Source of the DNA: Desulfobulbaceae bacterium UBA2273
GTDB lineage: Bacteria; Desulfobacterota; Desulfobulbia; Desulfobulbales; Desulfurivibrionaceae
NCBI GenBank assembly: GCA_002347095.1
Contig: DDWZ01000011.1
Location: 189,780 to 253,779 of the forward strand
Reading direction: 5' to 3'
DNA length: 64,000 nt
Part shown: piece after piece, positions 53,691 to 61,935 of the stretch
How positions within the stretch are numbered: the stretch's first letter is position 1
Layout: every line of letters starts with the position of its first letter
Program-made: the position numbers and the translations under genes
Notes under the pieces: generated by a model
Seen by the model: the letters and a program-made list of their open reading frames with translations, nothing else
The model's database searches: none
Told to the model about the DNA's origin: nothing

Positions 53691-54692
53691 TTAAATCGCC
53701 GCTTCTTTTAAAAATTGGGCTGCTTCTTCCGGCGGGATGGAGTTGATGTAAAAGCCTGAGCCCCATTCAAAACCGGCGATCATGGTCAGTTTGGGCATGA
53801 TTTCAAAATGCCAGTGGTAATGTTCAAGGGGTTGCGAGCGCAACGGGGCGCCGTGCAGGACAAAGTTGTAAGGAACATTGGGAATGCAGGTGTCCAAACG
53901 GCGCATGCACTCTGAAAAGATCGCGGTGAGCGCCTTGAAATGGGCGTCATCCATGGCAAGATAGGAAGAGGCATGTTGCTTGGGCAGGATCCACATCTCG
54001 AAGGGGGAACGGGGCGCATAGGGGACAATGGCGAGGAACAGGTCGTTTTCGGCCACCACCCGTTTGTCCTGGTTAATTTCCTGGCGGATGATGTCGCAGA
54101 AAATACAGCGTTCCTTGTACTTGAAGTAGGAGAGGCTTCCTTCGATCTCGGAGCTGATCATGCGGGGGACAATGGGCAAGGCAATGAGCTGGGAGTGGGA
54201 ATGTTCCAGCGAGGCCCCGGCTGCGGCGCCGAAATTCTTGAACACCATGACATACCGGAAGCGCGGATCCTGGGCCAGGTCGAGCAGTCGATCCCGGTAA
54301 GCCAGAAAAACCTTGATCATGCGATCCGCCGGCAGATTGGCAAAGGATTCGTTGTGGTCCGGGGTTTCGATGATGACCTCGTGGGCGCCGATGCCGTTCA
54401 TCCGGTCGTAGAGGCCATCGCCCTCTTTGTTGAGATTGCCTTCGATGATGAGGGCGGGATACTTGTTGGGCACGACCCGCAGATCCCAGCCGGGTCTGTT
54501 GGCTTGATGGCCAGCGGTGCTGCTGTAGCTCAAAACTTCCGGAGGCGTGGTATTCTCGTTGCCTGGACACAGAGGGCAGAACCCTCCTCGTGTCTCGTTT
54601 TTCTCCACAATGAAGTCAGTGGGACGCTTTCCCCGTTCAGTGGAGATGATGATCCAGCGGCCAATGATCGGATCTTTGCGCAGTTCAGGCAT
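53691..54692 (-). CDS. galT: Galactose-1-phosphate uridylyltransferase
   Basis: HIT-superfamily nucleotidyltransferase of the Leloir pathway (333 residues). The active-site HxH is in GASLEHSHSQLIALP; CPLCPG and the CIFCDII pair bind zinc; PIIGRWIIISTERGKRP is the N-terminal block. The second HIT half has HYHWHFEIMPKL. It lies nine bases after dksA, last in a five-gene minus-strand series. ADP/UDP specificity cannot be told from sequence. Confidence 0.92.
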   Translation of the reverse strand: MPELRKDPIIGRWIIISTERGKRPTDFIVEKNETRGGFCPLCPGNENTTPPEVLSYSSTAGHQANRPGWDLRVVPNKYPALIIEGNLNKEGDGLYDRMNGIGAHEVIIETPDHNESFANLPADRMIKVFLAYRDRLLDLAQDPRFRYVMVFKNFGAAAGASLEHSHSQLIALPIVPRMISSEIEGSLSYFKYKERCIFCDIIRQEINQDKRVVAENDLFLAIVPYAPRSPFEMWILPKQHASSYLAMDDAHFKALTAIFSECMRRLDTCIPNVPYNFVLHGAPLRSQPLEHYHWHFEIMPKLTMIAGFEWGSGFYINSIPPEEAAQFLKEAAI

Positions 54693-54701
54693 CGCGGTCT
54701 C

Positions 54702-55067
54702 TTATAAGCCTTTTTGGGCCCTTTCCTGGTTTTCCTGGTGGGTTTTGCATTCGATGCATTGGGTTGTCACCGGCCGCGCCTCAAGACGCTTGGCCGAGAT
54801 TTCGTCGCCGCATTCATCGCAGATGCCATAGGTTCCTTCATCGATGCGTTCGATGGCCTCCCGGATCTTGGCAAGCAGTTTGCGCTCGCGGTCGCGGATG
54901 CGGAGCTCGAAGCTGCGATCGGATTCGGCGCTGGCCCGGTCAGTGGGATCGGGATAATTTTCCGTGCTGTCGGTCATTTCGTGGATGGTTTTTTCAGCCT
55001 CCTGCAAAAGATCCTGGCTCATGGTCTCCAGCTTCTGGCGAAAATACTCAAGTTGTTCTCTGTTCAC
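54702..55067 (-). CDS. dksA: DksA/TraR-family transcription factor
   Basis: RNA polymerase secondary-channel protein (121 residues). Helical hairpin with YPDPTDRASAESDRSFELRI (containing the tip Asp pair region) and a C4 zinc finger, CDEC...CIEC, near residues 85-108. The GTG at 55067 is chosen: AAGGGAG lies eight bases upstream and the N-terminus NREQLEYFRQKLE matches relatives. A TTG at 55097 would add ten residues. It mediates ppGpp-linked control of rRNA and other promoters. Confidence 0.92.
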   Translation of the reverse strand: MNREQLEYFRQKLETMSQDLLQEAEKTIHEMTDSTENYPDPTDRASAESDRSFELRIRDRERKLLAKIREAIERIDEGTYGICDECGDEISAKRLEARPVTTQCIECKTHQENQERAQKGL

Positions 55068-55100
55068 AGTCTTACTCCCTTGGTATATCTTGGGCAAGCG

Positions 55101-55601
55101 TTATCCCTTCCGTTGATAGCTTCCGCTTTTGCCCCCGATTTTCCTTTCCAGTCTGATGTTGTTAATGATCATGCCTTTGTCCACAGCCTTACACATATCA
55201 TAAATGGTCAGGGCGGCAACCGAGACGGCGGTGAGCGCCTCCATCTCGACTCCGGTCCTGCCGGTTATGCCCACGGTAGCAGTAATTTCTATGGTGTGTG
55301 TCCTGTCATTCAGATCAAAATCAACGGTCACCTTGTTGATGGCCAGAGGGTGGGTCAGGGGGATAAGGGCGTCGACCTTTTTGGCGGCCATGATCCCCGC
55401 GATCCGGGCGACTCCGAGCACATCGCCTTTGGCGATATTCCCTTCCTGCACCAACTGAAACGCCTGCGGGGAAAGGGCGATGGCGCCGCAAGCCGTTGCT
55501 TCCCGCACGGTTTCATTTTTGCCGCCCACGTCCACCATGCGGGCGTTGCCGGATTCGTCAAAATGGGTCAGTTGATTATCCGTCAAGGGCTGGTCGCTCA
55601 T
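55101..55601 (-). CDS. moaC: Cyclic pyranopterin monophosphate synthase MoaC
   Basis: Second step of molybdopterin formation (166 residues). Blocks: [53 protein letters not shown] and [12 protein letters not shown] with the conserved Lys and Asp. Family members usually have IPLCHP; Thr replaces the Cys here. The ATG at 55601 is used; an upstream TTG is unlikely. It follows dnaJ by 23 bases. Confidence 0.94.
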   Translation of the reverse strand: MSDQPLTDNQLTHFDESGNARMVDVGGKNETVREATACGAIALSPQAFQLVQEGNIAKGDVLGVARIAGIMAAKKVDALIPLTHPLAINKVTVDFDLNDRTHTIEITATVGITGRTGVEMEALTAVSVAALTIYDMCKAVDKGMIINNIRLERKIGGKSGSYQRKG

Positions 55602-55624
55602 TGTCGTTGTCTCGCGAGGAAGAA

Positions 55625-56743
55625 TCAAGGCTTTTCGTTGGAAAACGTGTGGAGGAACTTTTTGAAAAATCCCTCTTCTTCCTTGTTGGCGCCCCTTTTC
55701 TTCAGCAGGACGTCAAGTTCCGTGAGCAGTTCCTTTTCACGCGCGGACAATTTTTTCGGGATGACAACCTTGATTTCGACGATCATGTTGCCGGGACTCC
55801 CGCCCCTGAGGGAGGGGACGCCTTCGCCTTTCAGGGTGAAGATCTGTTCCGGCTGGGTTCCCGCCGGGATGACCAGTTTCTTGGCGCCGTTGATGGTCGG
55901 CACCTCCACGGTGGCGCCCAGCGCTGCCTGCACCATGGTCAGCGGGAAGAGGCAGTGGATCTCGTTGCCCTCCCGCTGGAAAAACTCATGGGGTTCCACG
56001 TGCATGATTACATACAGATCGCCCGGCGGACCGCCCTTGCGGCCGCCTTCGCCTTCGCCCCGCAACCGCATGCGGGCGCCGGTGTCGATCCCGGCCGGGA
56101 TCTTCAGGGAGACCTTTTTCGTTTTTCTGACAAGCCCCTCGCCCTGACAATCGTTGCACGGGTCGGTAATGATGGTGCCTTCGCCGTGGCATTTCGGGCA
56201 GGTGGTCTGTACCCGGAAAAAGCCCTGGGCATGCACGACCTGGCCATGGCCCTTGCAGGTGGCGCAGGTCGAGGCTTTATGCCCGGGGCGCAAGCCGGTT
56301 CCGTCGCAGGTCCAGCAGGTTTCCCGCTTGGTGATTTCGATCTCTTTTTCCGCGCCATGCACCGCATCCATGAAACTGATGCCCAGGTCATAGCGCAGGT
56401 CGTTTCCGGCAACGGGCCCCTGGCGCCTTTGCCCGGAACGGCCACCGAACATGTCGCCGAAGATGTCGCCAAAGCTTGAGAAGATATCCTCGAAATTCCC
56501 CGGCCCGCTGTAGCCGCTGTCTTTCAGGCCGGCAACCCCGTAGCGGTCGTAAATTTTGCGTTTTTCCAGGTCGCCGAGAATTTCGTAGGCCTCGGCGGCT
56601 GATTTGAATGTATCTTCAGCAGCCTTGTCGTCCGGGTTTTTGTCCGGATGGTACTTCATGGCCAGTTTGCGGTACGCTTTTTTTATCTCCTCCGCGGTCG
56701 CATCCGGGGCGACGCCGAGTCTTTTGTAAAAATCGGTTTCCAT
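55625..56743 (-). CDS. dnaJ: Chaperone protein DnaJ
   Basis: Type I Hsp40 (372 residues): J domain (1-70, HPD in [11 protein letters not shown]), Gly-rich region, four CxxCxGxG zinc repeats ([32 protein letters not shown], about residues 155-215) and C-terminal substrate-binding domains. The usual grpE-dnaK neighbours are absent; instead it lies between rpoZ and moaC. Two or three bases separate it from rpoZ. Confidence 0.96.
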   Translation of the reverse strand: METDFYKRLGVAPDATAEEIKKAYRKLAMKYHPDKNPDDKAAEDTFKSAAEAYEILGDLEKRKIYDRYGVAGLKDSGYSGPGNFEDIFSSFGDIFGDMFGGRSGQRRQGPVAGNDLRYDLGISFMDAVHGAEKEIEITKRETCWTCDGTGLRPGHKASTCATCKGHGQVVHAQGFFRVQTTCPKCHGEGTIITDPCNDCQGEGLVRKTKKVSLKIPAGIDTGARMRLRGEGEGGRKGGPPGDLYVIMHVEPHEFFQREGNEIHCLFPLTMVQAALGATVEVPTINGAKKLVIPAGTQPEQIFTLKGEGVPSLRGGSPGNMIVEIKVVIPKKLSAREKELLTELDVLLKKRGANKEEEGFFKKFLHTFSNEKP

Positions 56744-56746
56744 GGG

Positions 56747-57040
56747 CTATAAGAATGCCTGTTCCTTTGGATCATCACCCTTCTGCGTGGTCGGGCCAGA
56801 AGTCTCCTCTTGGGCCGGAGAATCTTCCTTGGTGGGGGTGAAATTCTTGATGGTGGAAAAACTCACCAGGCCAGCGGCAATCTCGCGCAAGGTGGCGACG
56901 ATCTCCTTGTTTTTGCATTTCACAAGAAAAGGGGCGTTCTTGCGGTGCTGTTTAACCCGTTCAACGGCAAGGTGGATCAGGGAAAAACGATTTTCATTGC
57001 CTATCTGGCTCAGGCAGTCTTCGACGGTGATACGTGCCAT
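56747..57040 (-). CDS. rpoZ: RNA polymerase omega subunit
   Basis: 97-residue RpoZ: MARITVEDCLSQIGNENRFSL, then VERVKQHRKN and the IVATLREIAAGLVSF helix are the family core. The C-terminal 35 residues are an acidic, Thr/Pro/Glu-rich tail. First gene of the rpoZ-dnaJ-moaC-dksA-galT series. GGAGG lies upstream of the ATG, and a sigma-70 promoter is seen about 60 bases further up. Confidence 0.92.
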   Translation of the reverse strand: MARITVEDCLSQIGNENRFSLIHLAVERVKQHRKNAPFLVKCKNKEIVATLREIAAGLVSFSTIKNFTPTKEDSPAQEETSGPTTQKGDDPKEQAFL

Positions 57041-57459
57041 GGTGCAACTCCTCCTGTGGGAATTCTCCCGTTGGGTATCGCGGTAGTATAAACTTCAAAA
57101 GTATAATCCATCCCGGGTTTTTGGCAATCATTTTTTCGCCGGGCACCCATTCCTTCCGGAATGCAAAAGGGTTTGCGCGGGTTGTTTTCCGCTGAATATG
57201 CGGGCATCTGGGAAAGATCACCACGGAGGCGGGGGAAGCCGTGCGGAGATGGCATGAAAAATGCTTGTAAACAAGGCGAGATTGAAGAAAAAAGGTGGAA
57301 CGGAGGGGTAATTCAGAAAAAAATTCCTTGTTATGCCCGGGATTCGGCTTTTCCATGGGAATGAACGGGAAAAAAATTCCCAGACCGGGTGGTGAAAATG
57401 TTGTCATTTTATTGACAATGCGACTGTTTTAGTGACGCAAGACCACAGAGGGAGAGAAG
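57041..57459. other. Divergent intergenic region rpoZ / lipoprotein cluster
   Basis: About 420 bases without a convincing gene. It contains the rpoZ promoter (57100-57127) and, near the right end, an isolated TTGACA at 57412-57417 without a good -10. Small open frames here lack ribosome sites and look like composition effects. Confidence 0.55.
57100..57127 (-). promoter_or_regulatory. Sigma-70 promoter of rpoZ
   Basis: On the minus strand, TTGCCA (57122-57127) and TATACT (57100-57105) are separated by 16 bases. A second TATACT lies at 57085-57090. The predicted start is about 57093, some 50 bases before the rpoZ ATG. Confidence 0.65.
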
Positions 57460-57708
57460 ATGCGGAAAATCATGGCGGGATTGTTGCTCCTCAGTTGTTG
57501 CGGGTGTGCCGGCGGGGTGTACAGCGAGCTGGTTGAGGTTGAAATGCGGTTTGCCTCGCCGATGTTCGGCGGGAGCGAGCGAGTGCCCGTTGTCTATCCC
57601 GGCGGGCTCGGCGAGCCCGGTGTTTCCGGCGATTCCATGGTTCAGGCCTTTGGTCCTTCCTGGCGGAGCATGGAAAATGACTATCCTGGCTACAATTTTA
57701 ATCCCTGA
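57460..57708 (+). CDS. Small exported protein, probable lipoprotein
   Basis: 82 residues with a signal peptide MRKIMAGLLLLSCCGCAGG. Several Cys near residues 13-16 make a lipobox likely, though the exact lipidated Cys is unclear. The mature part (about 65 residues) is rich in Gly, Pro and Ser (SPMFGGSERVPVVYPGGLG). No family recognised. GGAGAGA precedes the ATG. It is 15 bases from the FlgO-type gene downstream, so part of the same export-related set. Confidence 0.65.
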   Translation: MRKIMAGLLLLSCCGCAGGVYSELVEVEMRFASPMFGGSERVPVVYPGGLGEPGVSGDSMVQAFGPSWRSMENDYPGYNFNP

Positions 57709-57723
57709 GCGGGGGAGGCGAAA

Positions 57724-58605
57724 ATGATGCGTATACGATTGTTTGCGATTGTACTGGCCTTGACCGGTGCGGCCACTGCCGTGCTGGCCGATGACGGCCA
57801 GCCTTCGGACACCGCCGGAAATGGGGGCGTGTTTCAGGAACGGCAGAAACCCTCCCCGGCATATCGTCCCTACTTCTATAATTATCCCCATGCCATACCG
57901 CCTGATTACGTGTTTCGCACCGGCCGGGTTTTTTCGCCGCGGAATATGTCCCAATCCGGTTTGCCGGCTTTTGGACAGACAGGGGGGGAGCAGGCAGACG
58001 GTGCGGGCCAGGGTGCCGCCCTGCATGCCAGAATCAGCCAGATGGGGAAGGCTCTCATCGCCAATGCCAGCGAGGTGGTGGCCGACGAGTATGTGGTGGC
58101 GGTGAGCACCTTTGTCAGCCTCGACAATCTGTATGCGACCTCTTCCCTGGGCCGCTATCTGGGCGAGCAGTTGCTCTCCACCCTGCAACAGGAAGGACTG
58201 GAGGTGATTGAGGTGCGGAAAACCCCGGGCCTGATGGTGAGCCCGTATCACGGCGAGTATGCCTTGTCCCGGAGCATGGATGAGATCAGCCTGGTGCAGG
58301 GAGCCCAGGTGGTGGTGGTGGGAACCTATGCCGTGGCCGGGCAGGAAATCTTTGTGAATGCCCGTCTGTTGCGCAACGATGACAACAGGGTTCTTTCCTC
58401 GGCCAGCCTGGTTTTGCCCATTGACGCGCTGACCGCCAATCTGTTGGCCAATGAAAGCATGCCTGCTTCCACCCGCACCGCGAAGGTCGCGATCCGCGCC
58501 TTTCCGGAAAAGGGCCAGGCTGTCTCTCCGCCTCCGGCAAAAAAACCGGCGAAAAAGGTTGCGAAACGTTCTGTGAAGCCTCCCGTACAGAAGGATTGCC
58601 CATGA
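57724..58605 (+). CDS. FlgO-domain exported protein
   Basis: 293 residues: signal peptide (cleavage probably after AVLA near residue 22), a Pro/Tyr-rich linker (40-85), a FlgO-type domain (about 95-245) with YVVAVSTFVSLDNLYATSSL, GRYLGEQLLSTLQQEGLEVIE and VVVGTYAVAGQEIFVNARLL, and a basic Ala/Lys/Pro tail (KKPAKKVAKRSVKPP). FlgO of Vibrio stabilises the outer-membrane flagellar ring region. The tail may touch peptidoglycan or DNA-like polyanions; that is speculation. It overlaps the next gene by four bases (ATGA). Confidence 0.75.
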   Translation: MMRIRLFAIVLALTGAATAVLADDGQPSDTAGNGGVFQERQKPSPAYRPYFYNYPHAIPPDYVFRTGRVFSPRNMSQSGLPAFGQTGGEQADGAGQGAALHARISQMGKALIANASEVVADEYVVAVSTFVSLDNLYATSSLGRYLGEQLLSTLQQEGLEVIEVRKTPGLMVSPYHGEYALSRSMDEISLVQGAQVVVVGTYAVAGQEIFVNARLLRNDDNRVLSSASLVLPIDALTANLLANESMPASTRTAKVAIRAFPEKGQAVSPPPAKKPAKKVAKRSVKPPVQKDCP

Positions 58606-59204
58606 AAACGACAAGGAAGATGATTCGTGGCTTGGGGTTTGCGTTGTTTCTGGGCTGCGCTCTGCTCCTAAGCGGGTGCGCGCCCCGGGCGACCACCGGC
58701 GGCACCGCCTCGGTGGTCACCCCGGATTTTTTTGGGGTGGGGGAGGAACTGGCCCTGCAGTTGACTTCCGGCATGCGCGGCGCCGGGGGAGGGCAAAGGT
58801 TGATCTTGACCACAGTGGTTGATCTTGACAACCTCTATACCACCACCCGTTTCGGCCGGACCCTGACCGAGGCGTTGTCCACCAGTTTGTTTCGTCACGG
58901 TTTCGGCGTGGTGGAGATTCGCAAGTCCGCGGAATTATTCATTCGGGACAACCGGGGCGAGATGATGCTCACCCGGGACGCCAAGCTTCTGGCCAAGCAG
59001 CAGCAGGCCGCGGCCATTCTCACCGGCACCTATTCGCTGACCCCGACCACGGTCATCCTCAACCTCAGGCTGCTCGACGCCGGTTCCCAGCAGGTGCTTT
59101 CCGTGGCAGGGCTTGAGTTGCAGCGCAGCCGCAATATCAATCATTTGCTTTCGGCAGGAGGCGGCTCTTTCGGCGATGCGCAGCTTTCCGCCAAAGAGCG
59201 CTGA
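58602..59204 (+). CDS. FlgO-domain lipoprotein (second copy)
   Basis: 200 residues with lipobox LLSGC (Cys25 region) and a FlgO-type domain: LILTTVVDLDNLYTTTRF, GRTLTEALSTSLFRHGFGVVE, EMMLTRDAKLLAKQQQAAAI and ILTGTYSLTPTTVILNLRLL. It is clearly a relative of the preceding protein (shared VDLDNLY, GRxLxE, GTY and NxRLL positions) but without its linker and basic tail. Coupled by ATGA overlap. Probably outer-membrane, periplasm-facing. Confidence 0.75.
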   Translation: MKTTRKMIRGLGFALFLGCALLLSGCAPRATTGGTASVVTPDFFGVGEELALQLTSGMRGAGGGQRLILTTVVDLDNLYTTTRFGRTLTEALSTSLFRHGFGVVEIRKSAELFIRDNRGEMMLTRDAKLLAKQQQAAAILTGTYSLTPTTVILNLRLLDAGSQQVLSVAGLELQRSRNINHLLSAGGGSFGDAQLSAKER

Positions 59205-59256
59205 ACAGTTCCTCCCGTGGTTTTCTCTCAATTCTGGATAGTTACAGGAGAGCGGT

Positions 59257-59889
59257 ATGCGTAAGGGAATAGCGGTGGTGCTTCTTGGTCTTCTTCTTGC
59301 CGGGTGTGCGTCGGGTCAGAAAAACTGGGCCAACCAGCCGGTGGAGGTCAAGAAAAACTCGCCAGTGGTTTTTATCCATCCGGATGCGAACACCTATCAG
59401 GAGGCCTCCGTGGGGGTTCTCCCCTTTCAGGTGCCCGCCAATATGACGCGGGAACAGGGGGAGGGGGTGGCCATGCTCTTTAAAGATGTACTGCTGGGCA
59501 AGCAGGCTTTTCCCCGGGTGCTCCGTCTTGAGAAACCGTACCTGGATATCGAGGAAGCCCTGGCCCTTGGCCGAAAGGCAAAGGTCGATCTGGTTCTGGC
59601 CGGCAAGGTAAACTATGCCCTGGAAGGCAGCCAGTTCGGGGGTGGGCGGGTTGAGGTGTCCACCCGTCTGCTCAATGTGCATACCGGCAATACCATCTGG
59701 TACATCGAGCAGTCCATGGATCAGGCCATGGCCTATCCGAAAAGCAGTACGTTGTCCCGATTTGTCGCCGCCTTTAATCCTCCGGAGATCAAGCGGTCAC
59801 AGGCAGGGCCGGTGGTGCCCAATATGCTGGCGCAGGTGGCCTTTGACATGGCCGAGGTCATGGCCGGAGCCAGATCGGTGAGTCGCTGA
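59257..59889 (+). CDS. Lipoprotein of unknown function (CsgG/DUF799-like)
   Basis: 210 residues with a clear lipobox LLLAGC near residue 17. Mature part has VGVLPFQVPANMTREQGEGV, GRKAKVDLVLAGKVNYALEG and VEVSTRLLNVHTGNTIWYIE, a layout like the TolB-N/CsgG-type alpha-beta domain also found behind FlgO-like proteins. Weak family placement. AGGAG precedes the ATG. It lies 52 bases after the second FlgO-type gene and is likely co-transcribed with it. Confidence 0.65.
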   Translation: MRKGIAVVLLGLLLAGCASGQKNWANQPVEVKKNSPVVFIHPDANTYQEASVGVLPFQVPANMTREQGEGVAMLFKDVLLGKQAFPRVLRLEKPYLDIEEALALGRKAKVDLVLAGKVNYALEGSQFGGGRVEVSTRLLNVHTGNTIWYIEQSMDQAMAYPKSSTLSRFVAAFNPPEIKRSQAGPVVPNMLAQVAFDMAEVMAGARSVSR

Positions 59890-59937
59890 CAGATGCATGG
59901 TGTGTTGGGGCACAGGGCGCTCCCGTTTGCCGTCGGT

Positions 59938-60717
59938 TTAGGCCTTCCAGTCGAGCACTGCCGTTATGGGGTAATGATCCGAGGGGAAGAGATTGCCTTG
60001 GCGGGAACGGTCGATCTGCGCAGCAAGGACCCGGAAATGGTCGGAGACCAGAATCCAGTCAATGGCTGCCATTTCCTCCTGCAGCCCATAGGCGTGAAAG
60101 GTGGCCTCATCTTCCCCGTGTGGCTGGATTTGCCGCAAGGCGTCGAGCAGCGTTCCATCGCCGGTCAGGAGGCGGTATGCGTTTGAATCCTTGTCGGCAT
60201 TGAAATCGCCGGTCACGATGAGTGCGGTATCCTGGCGGATCTGATCGAGCCATTGCCGCAGGAGACGGGCATCCCCCTCGATGGCCGTTGGTTCGTAGTC
60301 GAAATGGGTGTTGACGGAGGTGAGCACCGACCCGGTCAACCGGCAGGAGAGTCTGGCCCAGCTCACTGTTCGTGGATAGTTGCTTTGCCAACTCATGCTG
60401 CCGGGAATCTCCGGGGTCTCACTCAGCCAGAAGCATCCCGTATCGAGCAGCCGGAAGGCGGAGCGGCGAAAGAGCAGGGGCGCCATCTCCAGCGCCGTGC
60501 CTCCGGGGCCGCCCCGATGGACGCCAAAAAAATGATAGTCCGGCAGGCGGGTGCGGACAAACTCGGCCTGCTCGGTGTCCAGGCACTCCTGGAGGCCGAG
60601 CAAGTCGGGCCCGAAGGCGCTGATCCTTTCCAGGGCAAAGGACTTGCGGCGGTCCCAGTGGTTCTCTCCATCGTCGGCCAGGCCGACACGGATGTTGAAG
60701 CTCATCACCTTGATCAT
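59938..60717 (-). CDS. Endonuclease/exonuclease/phosphatase (EEP) family protein
   Basis: 259-residue DNase I-like phosphodiesterase or phosphatase. Catalytic blocks: MSFNIRVG (Asn7 region), DLLGLQECLD (metal Glu), VNTHFDYE, VTGDFNADKDSNAY (Asp/Asn) and SDHYPITAVLDW (final Asp-His). No signal peptide, so cytoplasmic. The substrate may be nucleic acid, inositol phosphate or a lipid headgroup; sequence alone does not decide. Third gene of an ABC-GH5-EEP operon, 21 bases after the GH5 gene. Confidence 0.85.
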   Translation of the reverse strand: MIKVMSFNIRVGLADDGENHWDRRKSFALERISAFGPDLLGLQECLDTEQAEFVRTRLPDYHFFGVHRGGPGGTALEMAPLLFRRSAFRLLDTGCFWLSETPEIPGSMSWQSNYPRTVSWARLSCRLTGSVLTSVNTHFDYEPTAIEGDARLLRQWLDQIRQDTALIVTGDFNADKDSNAYRLLTGDGTLLDALRQIQPHGEDEATFHAYGLQEEMAAIDWILVSDHFRVLAAQIDRSRQGNLFPSDHYPITAVLDWKA

Positions 60718-60738
60718 GGCAAGTCCTCCTGCGGCCGC

Positions 60739-61914
60739 TTATGGCTGCTTGGCCCGTTCCAGAGTCCCCCGTATGCCCGCGAACTGCTCCGGCCGTCCCA
60801 TATTGGGAAAGAACCCCTGATCCACGCAGTCCCGATAGCACCATTCCGGAGTAGTCTCGGTCCGGTACGTCCAGAAGAACCAGCCCGCGTATTTCTCAAA
60901 GGTCAGCACTTGGGCCGAGGCGTAGCCGCGATAGGCCGCCGACATCTGAAAGAGATCCATTTCCTCCAGGGCATGATTGAACGGCCCCTCCGCCCAAAGG
61001 GAGACCATCTTCAGATCCAGCCCCAGGCTCCATTCCCCGCAATACACCTGATAGCCGGATTCACGGATGATCTCATCCGCTTCGTCGCGCCAGTCCACGG
61101 CGGACTTACGGATGTGCCCGAAGATGTCCAGACTGGTGTCGTAATCCATAAAGCATTGATAGCGGTGGATATCGAGGGCCACGTTGCGGAACTCCGGCTC
61201 CTGGAGAAACCCTGCAAACTCCCGAAAGCTGCGGAATCCGTCGTGGAATACCACCGTCACCCGCTCGGGCGGGCAGTGGCGGCGGATGCGCTGATAAGCC
61301 TCGAGGTTGAAGCGCTTCAACAGATCGGTGGGGATATCCCAGCGCGGTTCATTGAGCGTCTCGATGCCGTGCAGCGTTGGATGATCTCCGTACCGCTCGG
61401 CCAATCGTTCCAGCATGGCCAGGGAGTGTTCGATGTACTCCTCGCTGGTATGCCACTCGCAAACGTCGAGGATGCCGCCGTTGTCAAAGCCGTTCTGGCA
61501 GCCCGGCGCGGCATGGAGGTCGAGAACCACCCGCAGGCCGAACTCCCCGGCCCACTCAAAGACCTTGTCGACGATGGCAAGCCCCCCTTCCACGAAGGGA
61601 TAGCGCGCCTCCTGATAGCTGCGGTGGTAGGGATAGTCCTTGCCGAAGAGCCAGTGGCCGACCGGCAACCGCACGGCATTGATGCCGGCACTCTTCAGCC
61701 AACCGAAGTCGTCGCGGGTGATGAAGGTGTGCCAGTGCTGGTGCAGGCGCCGGGTAGCCTCAACCTCGCCCAGCTCGACGCAGTATGAGGTCTCGTCGGT
61801 GGCTTGCAGCCCCGCAAACAGACTCGGCGTAATCCATTTTTCGAGCACCAGCCAGCCGCCGAGATTGACGCCGCGGAGTTTGCTGCCGGATTCGTGAACC
61901 GTTTGGATAGTCAT
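60739..61914 (-). CDS. Glycoside hydrolase family 5 protein (exo-1,3-beta-glucanase-like)
   Basis: 391-residue (beta/alpha)8 enzyme. The proton donor Glu189 is in TLNEPRW and the nucleophile Glu294 in YCGEWSLG. RGVNLGGWLVLEKWITPSLF at the N-terminus and INAVRLPVGHWLFG resemble the GH5 subfamily of fungal exo-beta-1,3-glucanases. No signal peptide is present, unusual for a polysaccharide hydrolase, so a small glucoside or glycolipid inside the cell is a possible substrate. It is in an operon with the ABC transporter (21 bases upstream) and the EEP gene. Confidence 0.85.
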   Translation of the reverse strand: MTIQTVHESGSKLRGVNLGGWLVLEKWITPSLFAGLQATDETSYCVELGEVEATRRLHQHWHTFITRDDFGWLKSAGINAVRLPVGHWLFGKDYPYHRSYQEARYPFVEGGLAIVDKVFEWAGEFGLRVVLDLHAAPGCQNGFDNGGILDVCEWHTSEEYIEHSLAMLERLAERYGDHPTLHGIETLNEPRWDIPTDLLKRFNLEAYQRIRRHCPPERVTVVFHDGFRSFREFAGFLQEPEFRNVALDIHRYQCFMDYDTSLDIFGHIRKSAVDWRDEADEIIRESGYQVYCGEWSLGLDLKMVSLWAEGPFNHALEEMDLFQMSAAYRGYASAQVLTFEKYAGWFFWTYRTETTPEWCYRDCVDQGFFPNMGRPEQFAGIRGTLERAKQP

Positions 61915-61935
61915 GGATGATCCTTTTGCATGGTT

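Noticed and set aside
57412..57440. TTGACA upstream of the lipoprotein cluster as a sigma-70 promoter
   Set aside because: No acceptable -10 hexamer at 16-18 bases; no sigma-28 or sigma-54 match either.
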